Shown in pieces: positions 7,932-15,899 of a DNA stretch of 64,000 nucleotides. This stretch comes from Panacibacter ginsenosidivorans (lineage in GTDB: Bacteria > Bacteroidota > Bacteroidia > Chitinophagales > Chitinophagaceae). Each line of letters opens with the position of its first letter. Position 1 is the stretch's first letter. The position numbers were made by a program, and so were the translations under genes. The stretch covers positions 62,001 through 126,000 of the forward strand of contig NZ_CP042435.1 in assembly GCF_007971225.1 (NCBI RefSeq), read 5' to 3'. The notes beneath the pieces are model-generated. The model was not told the DNA's origin and ran no database searches. It saw only the letters and a program-made list of their open reading frames with translations.

Positions 7932-9206
7932 ATGCAAACCATAGGAAAGTATAGGTGGGTGGTGGTTGTGTTGCTTTTTTTTGCAACTACTATTAATTAT
8001 CTTGATAGGCAGGTTATTGGGTTATTGAAAGATGATCTTGCAAAAGAATTTAGCTGGACTGAAAAAGACTACAGCAATATTGTAATGGCATTTTCAGCTG
8101 CCTATGCGCTCGGCCTTTTATTTTTTGGAAGGATAGTAGATCGCATCGGCACCAAACTTGGCTACACTGTTTCGGTAATAATCTGGAGCTTTGCCGCAAT
8201 GGCGCATGCACTGGTGAAATCTACACTGGGCTTCGGTATTGCAAGAACGGCGTTGGGTTTGGGTGAATCGGGAAATTTTCCTTCTGCTATTAAATCTGTG
8301 GCAGAATGGTTTCCAAAAAAAGACCGTGCATTTGCAACTGGTATATTTAACAGCGGATCAAATGTAGCTGCCATTATCGGTCCGCCTGCTATCGCATGGA
8401 TATTTGTATCTTATGGCTGGCAGAAGGCATTTATATGGACTGGTGCTATTGGTTTTCTATGGTTGATGTGCTGGCTTATATTTTATGACATACCTGCCAG
8501 ACAAAAAAGACTTGGCAAAGCAGAATACGATTATATACACAGCGATGTAACAGATGAAAACAACACATCAAAAGTGGGTTGGGCCAAAATACTTTCTGTA
8601 AAACAAACATGGGCTTTTGTAATGGGTAAGTTTCTTACCGATCCGGTGTGGTGGTTTTATTTATTCTGGATACCATCTTATTTTAATACAACATATGGGT
8701 TAAACATCAGTACGTCTGCTATACATGTTTCTACTATTTATGTTGCAGCAGGTTTTGGAAGTGTACTTGGTGGTTATCTCTCCGGGTATTTTATTAAAAA
8801 AGGATTGCCTGTTTATAAAGCAAGAAAAAAGGCAATGTTCATTTTTGCACTTTGTGTTGTGCCGGTAATATTTGTTCGTTACACTGATGATATTTGGATT
8901 GCTGTTGCGCTTATAAGCCTTGCTACGGCTGCACACCAGGCATGGAGTGCGAATATATTTACAACTGCATCTGATATGTTTCCAAAGAAAGCACTAAGCT
9001 CTGTTGTTGGAATAGGGGGCATGGCGGGCTCAGTGGGTGGTATTCTTTTTCCGTTGCTGATAGGTGTGGTGCTCGATAAATTTAAACTCGCAGGAACAAT
9101 AAGCACTGGTTACAATATTATCTTTTTTATCTGCGGCACTTCCTATCTGCTGGCTTGGCTTATGATGCACCTGCTTGCGCCGTCTATGAAAAAGGTTGAT
9201 CTGTAA
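7932..9206 (+). CDS. MFS hexuronate transporter (ExuT-like, anion:cation symporter family)
   Basis: This is a 424-residue inner-membrane protein with about twelve hydrophobic segments. The first segment carries TTINYLDRQVIG and the loop between helices 2 and 3 GRIVDRIGTKLG, both usual for the anion:cation symporter branch of the major facilitator superfamily that includes ExuT. ARTALGLGESGNFPSAIKSV and WFPKKDRAFATGIFNSGSN are further family segments. Directly following uxaC, it most likely imports glucuronate and galacturonate with protons. A second, less similar MFS gene lies at 44194. Substrate is inferred from family and context. Confidence 0.87.
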   Translation: MQTIGKYRWVVVVLLFFATTINYLDRQVIGLLKDDLAKEFSWTEKDYSNIVMAFSAAYALGLLFFGRIVDRIGTKLGYTVSVIIWSFAAMAHALVKSTLGFGIARTALGLGESGNFPSAIKSVAEWFPKKDRAFATGIFNSGSNVAAIIGPPAIAWIFVSYGWQKAFIWTGAIGFLWLMCWLIFYDIPARQKRLGKAEYDYIHSDVTDENNTSKVGWAKILSVKQTWAFVMGKFLTDPVWWFYLFWIPSYFNTTYGLNISTSAIHVSTIYVAAGFGSVLGGYLSGYFIKKGLPVYKARKKAMFIFALCVVPVIFVRYTDDIWIAVALISLATAAHQAWSANIFTTASDMFPKKALSSVVGIGGMAGSVGGILFPLLIGVVLDKFKLAGTISTGYNIIFFICGTSYLLAWLMMHLLAPSMKKVDL

Positions 9207-9208
9207 GA

Positions 9209-9274
9209 ATTTTTTTTGAGGTCAGCTTATCTTTTCATGGCATCGCCTGTTGTGTCACTCACTTGTACGTTCTG
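9209..9274 (-). repeat. Intergenic head-tail element, copy 6 (GTG dialect)
   Basis: The head is at 9249-9268 on the minus strand, preceded by CAGAAC in the element's own direction. The tail starts three bases after the transporter stop and contains AGGCGATGCCAT. Read on the plus strand it could be translated as MASPVVSLTCTF, which produces a false reading frame. Confidence 0.92.
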
Positions 9275-9306
9275 TTTTTCAATAATGCTGCAGCATAGCG
9301 CATTTT

Positions 9307-9597
9307 CTACCGGTAATTTTTATCAACCAGGTAATCATATTCCGGATGTTTCTTTAAATAGGAAGCTACAAAAGGACAGTACACAATTATTTTCTTTTGA
9401 TGTTCTTTTGCCCATTCCAATGCATGCACTGCCAAAGCAGAAGCAATGCCTTTGCCACCTAATGTGTCGGGCACATCTGTATGCATTAGTGCAATATCAT
9501 CTTTGTAAAAGCGGTACTGCAAAAACGCCAATTCATTATCCATACTTACTTCGAATTGCTGCATTGTTTCGTTGTTGGTAACTATAATTTTTTCCAT
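9307..9597 (-). CDS. Small GNAT-like N-acetyltransferase (NATD1/YjdJ type)
   Basis: The 96-residue protein matches the short GCN5-related family whose members consist of the acetyl-CoA binding core only. MHTDVPDTLGGKGIASALAV (about 38-57) holds the pyrophosphate-binding loop (GGKGIA). It is followed by the helix HALEWAKEHQKKI and the strand VYCPFVASYLKKHPEY, the family's usual C-terminal part. The substrate is unknown. It stands alone on the minus strand between element copies 6 and 7. Confidence 0.85.
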   Translation of the reverse strand: MEKIIVTNNETMQQFEVSMDNELAFLQYRFYKDDIALMHTDVPDTLGGKGIASALAVHALEWAKEHQKKIIVYCPFVASYLKKHPEYDYLVDKNYR

Positions 9598-9698
9598 CGA
9601 TATTTTTTTATCGGTAGCCCTGGATTAACACTCAAAAACATAATGCTCTAATGTAAGAAAAAATCTATTGCATTTATTGTCGAATAGTTATTGGAGAA

Positions 9699-9758
9699 GT
9701 ACAAGTGTGCGACGCAACGGATGATGATAATAATTATGCTGCCTGGATCAAAAAATAT
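9699..9758 (+). repeat. Intergenic head-tail element, copy 7 (GCG dialect)
   Basis: The head is at 9699-9718 and is of the TGTGCG subtype (GTACAAGTGTGCGACGCAAC). The tail is GGATGATGATAATA, then TGCCTGGATCAAAAAA, and points at the end of lysC. Copy 8 on the other side of lysC is also of the TGTGCG subtype. Confidence 0.88.
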
Positions 9759-9770
9759 TCTCATTAAAAT

Positions 9771-9803
9771 AAAAACCCGGCTATAAATAACCAGGCTTTT
9801 TTA
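9771..9803 (-). terminator. Probable terminator of lysC
   Basis: Read on the minus strand, AAAAA-G-CCTGG and CCGGGTTTTT form an imperfect stem with a bulged G and one G-T pair around an AT-rich loop, with T residues after it. It starts about a dozen bases past the lysC stop. Confidence 0.55.
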
Positions 9804-9815
9804 TACTATGATTTA

Positions 9816-11135
9816 TTACAATCCAAATACGCCTTTGTTGATCAACTGCAGTGTTTCTTTTTTATGCGATGCTGGAATAAGTAAGGAAATATTATTGTTA
9901 CTGCCTCCATAACTTACCATGCGCAAAGGAATGGAACTGATCGATTCAAAAACTTTCTTCATCACATCAGGTGTTTGCGCAATATCGTTGCCAACAATGG
10001 AAACAATGGTCTGGTCTTTATCTATCTCCACATTACCAAATGGTTCAAGCTCCTGTATTATAGCATCAAGGTTTGTATCAGAATCTATTGTTACACTTAC
10101 AGCTACTTCAGAAGTGGTGATCATATCAATGGAAGTGCGGTATTTTTCAAACACTTCAAATATTTTTCTCAGAAAACCATAAGCCAGTAACATGCGGCTG
10201 CTCTTGATCTTGATGGCAATGATGCCATCTTTTGCTGCCACTGCTTTTGCGCCGTTTCCCTTCACATCTCCCTGTATGGTTGTACCCTTTGCATCGGGCT
10301 GCATAGTGTTGAGTAATTTAACCGGCACATTGTAATGCTGTGCGGGCCATATACATGCAGGGTGTAAAATCTTCGCACCGAAATAAGCAAGCTCTGCTGC
10401 TTCGTCAAAACTTAATAATTCAACGGGCACTGTTTTATCAACAATACGTGGATCATTGTTGTGCATGCCATCAATATCTGTCCATATTTCACATACACTT
10501 GCATTAATAGCTGCAGCAATTAATGATGCAGTATAATCACTGCCACCACGTTTTAAATTATCCACTTCACCTCTTGCATTGCGGCAGATATAACCTTGTG
10601 TTACAAATAATTTTTTATTGGTGTTTTGTTGCAGCAACTGGCTAAGCTTTACTTTAATGCTGCCCACCTGTGGTTCTTCATTGGCATCAATGCTCATAAA
10701 TTCAAGTGCAGGCAACAACAAATGATCTATACCATTTTCTTCCAGATAAACGCAGAATAATTTAGTACTCATCAACTCGCCCTGGGCAAGAATATCTTTA
10801 TTCAACGCATCGCTGAAAGATATTTTCAAAATAATATTCAGGAATTCGAAATGCTCTGTAACAATGGCGTTTGCTTTTAACAATGATGCTTCTGAATGTA
10901 CCAGTTCTTTTACAAAATTCCTGTAATGTGCTTCCAGCTCATCTATCTTTCGTTTGGCAGCTTCACGGTCGCTGTGTGCAAGACTATCGCTAATAGCTAC
11001 CAATGCATTGGTAGTTCCGCTTAAAGCGCTGAGCACAACAATTTTAGGTTCGGCATCTTTTGTTATCAGTTGTGCTACCTGGTGCATACGTTCCGGCTTA
11101 CCTACGCTGGTGCCGCCAAACTTCATAATTTTCAT
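9816..11135 (-). CDS. lysC: Aspartate kinase (monofunctional)
   Basis: The 439-residue protein catalyses phosphorylation of aspartate, the first step towards lysine, threonine, methionine and diaminopimelate. The N-terminal MKIMKFGGTSVG motif and the segments VLSALSGTTNALV, RGGSDYTASLIAAAI and WTDIDGMHNNDPR belong to the amino-acid kinase fold (about 1-290). Two ACT-type regulatory repeats follow (about 300-439), so feedback control by an end product is likely, though which one cannot be told. Two in-frame ATGs lie at 11135 and 11126; I use the first because the MKxMKFGG start is usual in this phylum. It is monocistronic between inward-facing element copies 7 and 8. Confidence 0.93.
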   Translation of the reverse strand: MKIMKFGGTSVGKPERMHQVAQLITKDAEPKIVVLSALSGTTNALVAISDSLAHSDREAAKRKIDELEAHYRNFVKELVHSEASLLKANAIVTEHFEFLNIILKISFSDALNKDILAQGELMSTKLFCVYLEENGIDHLLLPALEFMSIDANEEPQVGSIKVKLSQLLQQNTNKKLFVTQGYICRNARGEVDNLKRGGSDYTASLIAAAINASVCEIWTDIDGMHNNDPRIVDKTVPVELLSFDEAAELAYFGAKILHPACIWPAQHYNVPVKLLNTMQPDAKGTTIQGDVKGNGAKAVAAKDGIIAIKIKSSRMLLAYGFLRKIFEVFEKYRTSIDMITTSEVAVSVTIDSDTNLDAIIQELEPFGNVEIDKDQTIVSIVGNDIAQTPDVMKKVFESISSIPLRMVSYGGSNNNISLLIPASHKKETLQLINKGVFGL

Positions 11136-11220
11136 GAGATATTCCCCCGCCCCGATTTTTTGGTTGTATAAAAATTTTGAGGCTGCAAAAGTATATTGTC
11201 TGTAAGAAATATGAAGAAGA

Positions 11221-11278
11221 ATTTTGTGTTCCCGGCGTTATAGCCATACTGATCGTCCCTTGCGTCGCACACCTGCGC
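11221..11278 (-). repeat. Intergenic head-tail element, copy 8 (GCG dialect, degenerate head start)
   Basis: The head is at 11259-11278 on the minus strand and reads GCGCAGGTGTGCGACGCAAG. The first seven bases deviate from GTACAAG, but the palindromic core is intact and of the TGTGCG subtype. The tail ends GCCGGGAACACAAAAT and faces the lysC start. Confidence 0.75.
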
Positions 11279-11456
11279 TGCTTTTCTTTGCGAAGCTTCT
11301 GCATTTTAGCATAGCTATAATAAATAAAATTATAGGGCGTTTTCAAAAAAACAATAAGGCTAAAACGTATTAATTATCAATTAATGCATTCAATTACACA
11401 TTGTTCATAGCCAAAATGACTTAATTTCATTTTTTTGAAACAAAACCGCTGCTTAC

Positions 11457-11900
11457 ATGACAACAGCCTTCCTGGTATTTAAGCTGATAATTTTTATTTT
11501 CCTGCTTTGTTTGCTCTTCTACTTCTTTGTTTTTACAACCATCAAAAAACTTTTACGACGCAGAAAAATAAGAACACAAGGTGAGAAAGCGCTTGCTTCT
11601 GTTATTGATTACAAAATGGCCAAGGATTCAGACAGGGTTCGTTCTTATTTTCCTGTACTGCAGTTCAGAACAAAGGACGACCAGGTAGTAACGGTACATT
11701 CAAAGAAAGCAAGAACAACAAAATATCCTGCAGGCCATATGATCACCGTTTATTATATGCGTGCTGATCCTTCCAAATTTTATATTTCAGGTCTTGTACC
11801 TTTTATAAAGATCGCCGGTATTATTTTAGGCAGTAGTGGTGTTGTATTGCTTTGCTATGAAATTTTTAAGACGGTAAAGTTGATAATTGCAGGGGCATAA
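11457..11900 (+). CDS. DUF3592-like membrane protein
   Basis: The 147-residue product has a strongly hydrophobic N-terminal segment (about 5-29), a basic patch (KKLLRRRKIRTQGEK), a small beta-rich domain (about 40-110) and a second membrane segment (about 113-135). The domain with ASVIDYKM, YFPVLQFRTKDDQVVTVHS, and the VYYMRADPSKFYI strand matches the DUF3592 pattern, in which two membrane helices flank a short extracytoplasmic beta domain. No biochemical role is known to me for this family. It stands alone between element copies 8 and 9. Confidence 0.7.
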   Translation: MTTAFLVFKLIIFIFLLCLLFYFFVFTTIKKLLRRRKIRTQGEKALASVIDYKMAKDSDRVRSYFPVLQFRTKDDQVVTVHSKKARTTKYPAGHMITVYYMRADPSKFYISGLVPFIKIAGIILGSSGVVLLCYEIFKTVKLIIAGA

Positions 11901-11984
11901 TGCTTTAGATAAAGATTTTATACTATTAATTCCAAAACAAATATCTAATTAGATGCATTTAATGCTCCACTATATTCCAACCGA

Positions 11985-12042
11985 TAAAAGGATTGCGACG
12001 CAACAGGTGATGCTATGAAATACTATAGCTGATATAATAAAA
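11985..12042 (+). repeat. Intergenic head-tail element, copy 9 (GCG dialect, degenerate head start)
   Basis: The palindromic core TTGCGACGCAAC is at 11993-12004. The preceding bases (AAAAGGA) deviate from GTACAAG. The tail AGGTGATGCTATGAAATAC is well kept, and the end of the tail points at the stop codon of the serine hydrolase. Confidence 0.75.
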
Positions 12043-13188
12043 TTATTCTTCCAGTTTCGATGTATCTAACCTTCCGGTGAAGATGCTTTGCATTTCTTTA
12101 GCCTGGTAAATATTCCGGTTGAGTTTATTGCCGAGCACAATGATGACAGCAGTATCCTGTACAAGCCTTGTAAATACTGTATTGCTGCCATGCCATTTGC
12201 CATTGTGATAAACAATAGTATCGCCATTGTTGAAGAAGAGATGCCAGCCAAGACCATAATTATGTTTGGTTCTTTTTTCAAAACTATAGGGCTCGAAAGC
12301 CATTTCTGTTGTTGATTTTCGGGTAAAAAGATTTTCGTATAATACTTTGTCCCAGGTAAAAAGATCACGGGCTGTGCTGTACACATTTTTATCACCGTAG
12401 GTACAATCGAGATGATCCATCGGGAAGGGCCTGGTAACAGAATAAGTGGGCACATAATGCAACGTATCCGCCGCAGAAAAAATATAAGTATCTTTTAAAC
12501 CAAGCGGTGTGAATACACTATCCTTCATGTATTTTGGAAAAGACTGGTTGGTTACATTCTCCACGATAAGCGCCAGCAATAAAAAATTGGTATTACAATA
12601 ATGATATACACGGTCAGGCGCAGCATCTGCTTTTGGCTGGTGTTCTATCATGAAATTCACCACATCCCAGTTAGTGGCTTTTATTTTTTTGTTCCAGATA
12701 GAATCCATGAAGTATAAATAATTGGGAAGACCACTTCTATGATCCAGTAACATTTTTATAGTAATACCATGATAAGGAAGTTTTGGAAAATATTTTTGAA
12801 TAGAATCGTCAAGGTTTAAGCGGCCTTCTTCCCAAAGCTTCAAAATCGTCATGGCCGTAAATGTTTTGGAGATAGATGCAAGATGAAAAGCGGAGTGCTC
12901 ATCTACCGGTTGCTTTGTGGCAAAATTGGAAAAGCCTTTGTAATCTTCATATAATATTTCACCATTTTTTGCTACAAGAAAACTGCCGTTAAAACCTGTG
13001 GCTACGAGTTTTTTATCATAGTATTGTTCAATGGCAGTACTGTATTTTTTTATTTCAACTTGAGAAAGTGGTCTGAAGATGGAATCCGCTGTATTATTTA
13101 CTGACGGTTGTTTGTTTTTGTTGTCGTTATTTTGCCCGCAGGCAAATGCACTGAGTAATAAAATAAATGTAAATATAGATCGGTTCAC
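12043..13188 (-). CDS. Beta-lactamase-fold serine hydrolase, lipoprotein
   Basis: Starting at GTG 13188, the 381-residue protein has a lipoprotein signal ending LLSAFACGQ (lipid-modified Cys at about 18). The fold of class C beta-lactamases and DD-peptidases is shown by the SxxK nucleophile motif HLASISKTFTAM, the YxN motif in YHYCNTNFLL, and a late HNGKWHGSN strand in place of the KTG box. LLDHRSGLPNYLYF is typical of this group, which includes esterases and peptidases as well as beta-lactamases. Its location on the outer face of a membrane suggests peptidoglycan or ester substrates. Antibiotic hydrolysis cannot be inferred. It diverges from the GlmU-like gene with a 110-base gap. Confidence 0.87.
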   Translation of the reverse strand: MNRSIFTFILLLSAFACGQNNDNKNKQPSVNNTADSIFRPLSQVEIKKYSTAIEQYYDKKLVATGFNGSFLVAKNGEILYEDYKGFSNFATKQPVDEHSAFHLASISKTFTAMTILKLWEEGRLNLDDSIQKYFPKLPYHGITIKMLLDHRSGLPNYLYFMDSIWNKKIKATNWDVVNFMIEHQPKADAAPDRVYHYCNTNFLLLALIVENVTNQSFPKYMKDSVFTPLGLKDTYIFSAADTLHYVPTYSVTRPFPMDHLDCTYGDKNVYSTARDLFTWDKVLYENLFTRKSTTEMAFEPYSFEKRTKHNYGLGWHLFFNNGDTIVYHNGKWHGSNTVFTRLVQDTAVIIVLGNKLNRNIYQAKEMQSIFTGRLDTSKLEE

Positions 13189-13298
13189 TGATGATTAATA
13201 TTAGGAGTTTGAGAACGCGGCAAAATAAAAGAAACAGCGCCACATTCTTTTGCGATTATTTTCATTCTAACAATAACTTTACAAATTGTGGATAACAA

Positions 13299-14462
13299 AT
13301 GAGTATTGTATTATTTGATAACACCGACCATAAGCATTTATACCCGCTTAATAATGCATGTGCCGTTGCAGATCTTCGTGTTGGTATCTGCACTGCAAAA
13401 GGGCGCTGGGAATTGCTTTTGAAACAAACGGTACATGTACATACGGAAGATTACCTTAGTTTATTGTATGGCCCAATACCTTCCGGCTCACATTACTGGA
13501 TAGATGCATCAATTTTACCCGATACGGCGCTAGCAGAGCGCATTCTTTCACTAAATGAAAATGAAGCGCTGGCAGACACCGGTGGGTTAATTGCAGGTAA
13601 GAAAAACTTTGATGGGGCTAATTTCCCCAGGGAAAATTTATTGAACAGTTTTGAAACCATCTGCGAATATGAAACAGCAAAAAGAATTTTTCATGCATGG
13701 GATATGTTTGAGCTGAATGATCATATGCTGCGAAGCGATTTTGATTTGCTTACAAAAGATCGTCAATCAAGGCCACTGCCGCAAGGCAATCAATATATCA
13801 ACCCTGAAAATATTTTTGTTGAAGAAGGTGCAACTATTAGCTGCGCTATCATCAACGCATCCGCAGGCCCTGTTTACATCGGTAAAAATGCCACTATTAT
13901 GGAAGGAGCCCTTATACGTGGCCCTTTTGCAATGTGTAACGATTCTGTTATAAAAATGGGTGCCAAAATATATGGCGCCACAACGCTCGGTCCATGTTGT
14001 GTTGCAGGCGGCGAAATAAAGAACGCAATTCTGCAGGGATACAGTAATAAATCACATGATGGTTATCTTGGCGATGCAGTAATTGGCAAATGGTGCAACC
14101 TTGGCGCAGGCACCACCAACAGCAATGTAAAGAATACGGCAAGCATGGTCAAGATGTGGAACACCGTTGCACAGGACTACATAGAAGCCAATATAAAATG
14201 TGGTGTGGTAATGGGTGATTACAGCCGCACTGCTATCAATACTTCAATTAACACAGGTAGTGTTATAGGCACATGCTGTAATATTTTTGGCGAAGGTCTG
14301 TTACCAAAATATATCCCTGATTTTCAGTGGGGCAGTAAAGGCATCACAAGATATGAGCTGGAGAAAAGTTTTAAAGACATAGATAACTGGAAAAAAATGA
14401 AAGGCCAGTCTTTGTCAGATGCCGAAAAGAGAATTTTGCAATATATCTTTGAGACCACTTAA
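13299..14462 (+). CDS. GlmU-like sugar nucleotidyltransferase/acyltransferase (alternative bacteroidetes type)
   Basis: The 387-residue protein corresponds to the Bacteroidota GlmU-like family (TIGR03991). Its N-terminal part begins SIVLFDNTDHKHLYPL and ADLRVGICTAKGRWE, a shortened, divergent nucleotidyltransferase fold without the classical GxGTRM loop. The C-terminal part (about 170-350) is a left-handed parallel beta helix of hexapeptide repeats (VYIGKNATIMEGALIRGPFA, IKMGAKIYGATTLGP, AVIGKWCNLGAGTTNSNVKN). The family is thought to make UDP-GlcNAc or a similar activated sugar for the cell wall. The gene is 35 bases upstream of tpiA and probably co-transcribed with it. The pairing is common in this phylum. 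Confidence 0.85.
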   Translation: MSIVLFDNTDHKHLYPLNNACAVADLRVGICTAKGRWELLLKQTVHVHTEDYLSLLYGPIPSGSHYWIDASILPDTALAERILSLNENEALADTGGLIAGKKNFDGANFPRENLLNSFETICEYETAKRIFHAWDMFELNDHMLRSDFDLLTKDRQSRPLPQGNQYINPENIFVEEGATISCAIINASAGPVYIGKNATIMEGALIRGPFAMCNDSVIKMGAKIYGATTLGPCCVAGGEIKNAILQGYSNKSHDGYLGDAVIGKWCNLGAGTTNSNVKNTASMVKMWNTVAQDYIEANIKCGVVMGDYSRTAINTSINTGSVIGTCCNIFGEGLLPKYIPDFQWGSKGITRYELEKSFKDIDNWKKMKGQSLSDAEKRILQYIFETT

Positions 14463-14497
14463 TAAAAAACCAACATTTAAATAGAAACAGGACCGTT

Positions 14498-15259
14498 ATG
14501 AGAAAACAAATTGCAGCAGCTAACTGGAAAATGAATCTTACCATTCAGCAGGGCGAACAATTACTTGATGCCATCATTGCAAAGCCGCATAGTTTATCGG
14601 CATACCAGCAGGCAGTATTTGCAGTGCCCTTTCCTTACCTGGCCATGGCGCAACAAAAAATTGCAGGGAAGAACAATGTATTTATAGCTGCACAAAACTG
14701 TTATAGTAAAAAAAGTGGTGCATATACCGGCGAGACATCTGTTGAAATGTTACAATCACTTGGAATAAGTGTGGTGGTGCTAGGCCACTCAGAGCGCCGC
14801 GAATATTTTGAAGAGAGTAACCAGTTTCTTGCAGACAAAGTAAATATCTGTCTCGAATATAATATTACTCCTATCTTTTGTTGTGGTGAACCGCTTAGCA
14901 TTCGAGAAGCAGGTACGCAAAATCAGTTTGTAGAAAAGCAATTAGAAGAATCATTGTTTCATTTGTCTGCAGAGCAGGTGCAAAAGATCGTGATAGCTTA
15001 CGAACCAATCTGGGCAATAGGTACAGGTAAAACAGCAACCAGCGCACAGGCACAGGAAATGCATGCATACCTGCGTTCTGTGTTTGCGGGTAAGTATGGA
15101 AATGAGGTTGCCAATAATATCAGCATTTTATATGGTGGCAGCGTTAAGGCCTCTAACGCAAAAGAAATATTTTCACAGCCCGATGTTGATGGCGGTCTTG
15201 TAGGTGGTGCATCATTGATAGCAGATGAATTTGTAACGATCATCAACAGTTTGAAATAG
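14498..15259 (+). CDS. tpiA: Triosephosphate isomerase
   Basis: This is a 253-residue TIM barrel that interconverts dihydroxyacetone phosphate and glyceraldehyde 3-phosphate. All catalytic residues are in place: K11 in AANWKMN, H97 in VVLGHSERREYF and E169 in AYEPIWAIGTGKTA, followed by the flexible loop. The phosphate-binding end ILYGGSVKASNA and DGGLVGGASL is intact. Length is normal. It follows the GlmU-like gene by 35 bases. Confidence 0.97.
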   Translation: MRKQIAAANWKMNLTIQQGEQLLDAIIAKPHSLSAYQQAVFAVPFPYLAMAQQKIAGKNNVFIAAQNCYSKKSGAYTGETSVEMLQSLGISVVVLGHSERREYFEESNQFLADKVNICLEYNITPIFCCGEPLSIREAGTQNQFVEKQLEESLFHLSAEQVQKIVIAYEPIWAIGTGKTATSAQAQEMHAYLRSVFAGKYGNEVANNISILYGGSVKASNAKEIFSQPDVDGGLVGGASLIADEFVTIINSLK

Positions 15260-15277
15260 TAACAGTTGAGTGTGTAA

Positions 15278-15337
15278 TATTATTGCACAAACTGCATTAC
15301 TACTATGATGCTTTTGTTGTGTCACTCACTTGTACGT
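15278..15337 (-). repeat. Intergenic head-tail element, copy 10 (GTG dialect)
   Basis: The head is at 15316-15335 on the minus strand. The tail AAAAGCATCATAGTAGTAAT ends in TTTGTGCAATAA and faces the tpiA stop. An open frame through the element joins the hemerythrin gene and should not be taken as its N-terminus. Confidence 0.88.
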
Positions 15338-15357
15338 CAACAATAATTTCAGCAATT

Positions 15358-15828
15358 ATGAAACGCCATGTGCAATTACAACCATTATCAAGGCAACACC
15401 ATAATGGTTTACTGGCGGTATTACTGTTGAAAAAAGGAATTAAAAAAGCAGCATCTTCAAAAGAGATGGCTGCTTTTATTTTTGATTTCTGGCATAAAGA
15501 TATTGAAGAGCACTTTAAAGCAGAAGAAAATTTTCTGGTGCCCGCTGTTGCCAATGCTGATTGCGATAAAGCACTTATAGAAACACTCAAAGAAGAACAT
15601 GCTGTCTTGCGCTCCTATATTTCTTTGCTTCAGCATAACCCAAGAAATATGGAGGTGATTGAAAAATTTACAAATCTGCTGGAACAGCATATCCGTTTTG
15701 AAGAGAAAATATTTTTTCCTGCTGCAGAAAACTGCTTAACTGAAGAACAGTTAACAGAACTAGGCAAACACCTGCATGAAGGAGATACGCAGAACTGCAT
15801 GAATTATCCTGTAAAATTCTGGGAATAA
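15358..15828 (+). CDS. Hemerythrin-domain protein
   Basis: I start at ATG 15358 (MKRHVQLQPLSRQHHNG), giving 156 residues. A longer frame that begins upstream would be translated from the intergenic repeat element. The four-helix hemerythrin pattern is visible: RQHHNGLL, HKDIEEHFKAEENFLVPAV, KEEHAVLRSYI and LLEQHIRFEEKIFFPAAEN. These provide the five His and two carboxylate ligands of a di-iron site. Such stand-alone domains bind oxygen or nitric oxide or act in iron or redox sensing; the role here is unknown. It is followed 71 bases later by a flippase gene on the same strand. Confidence 0.88.
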   Translation: MKRHVQLQPLSRQHHNGLLAVLLLKKGIKKAASSKEMAAFIFDFWHKDIEEHFKAEENFLVPAVANADCDKALIETLKEEHAVLRSYISLLQHNPRNMEVIEKFTNLLEQHIRFEEKIFFPAAENCLTEEQLTELGKHLHEGDTQNCMNYPVKFWE

Positions 15829-15899
15829 GATAACAGCGCTTATCCTGTAAAAGATATACTACAACAAAGAATCGTACTTTAGCAGCATAGAGCACACTA

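Noticed and set aside
9216-9581. Plus-strand 121-codon frame starting near the transporter stop
   Set aside because: It is translated from element copy 6 and then antisense to the GNAT gene, whose own frame has clear family similarity.
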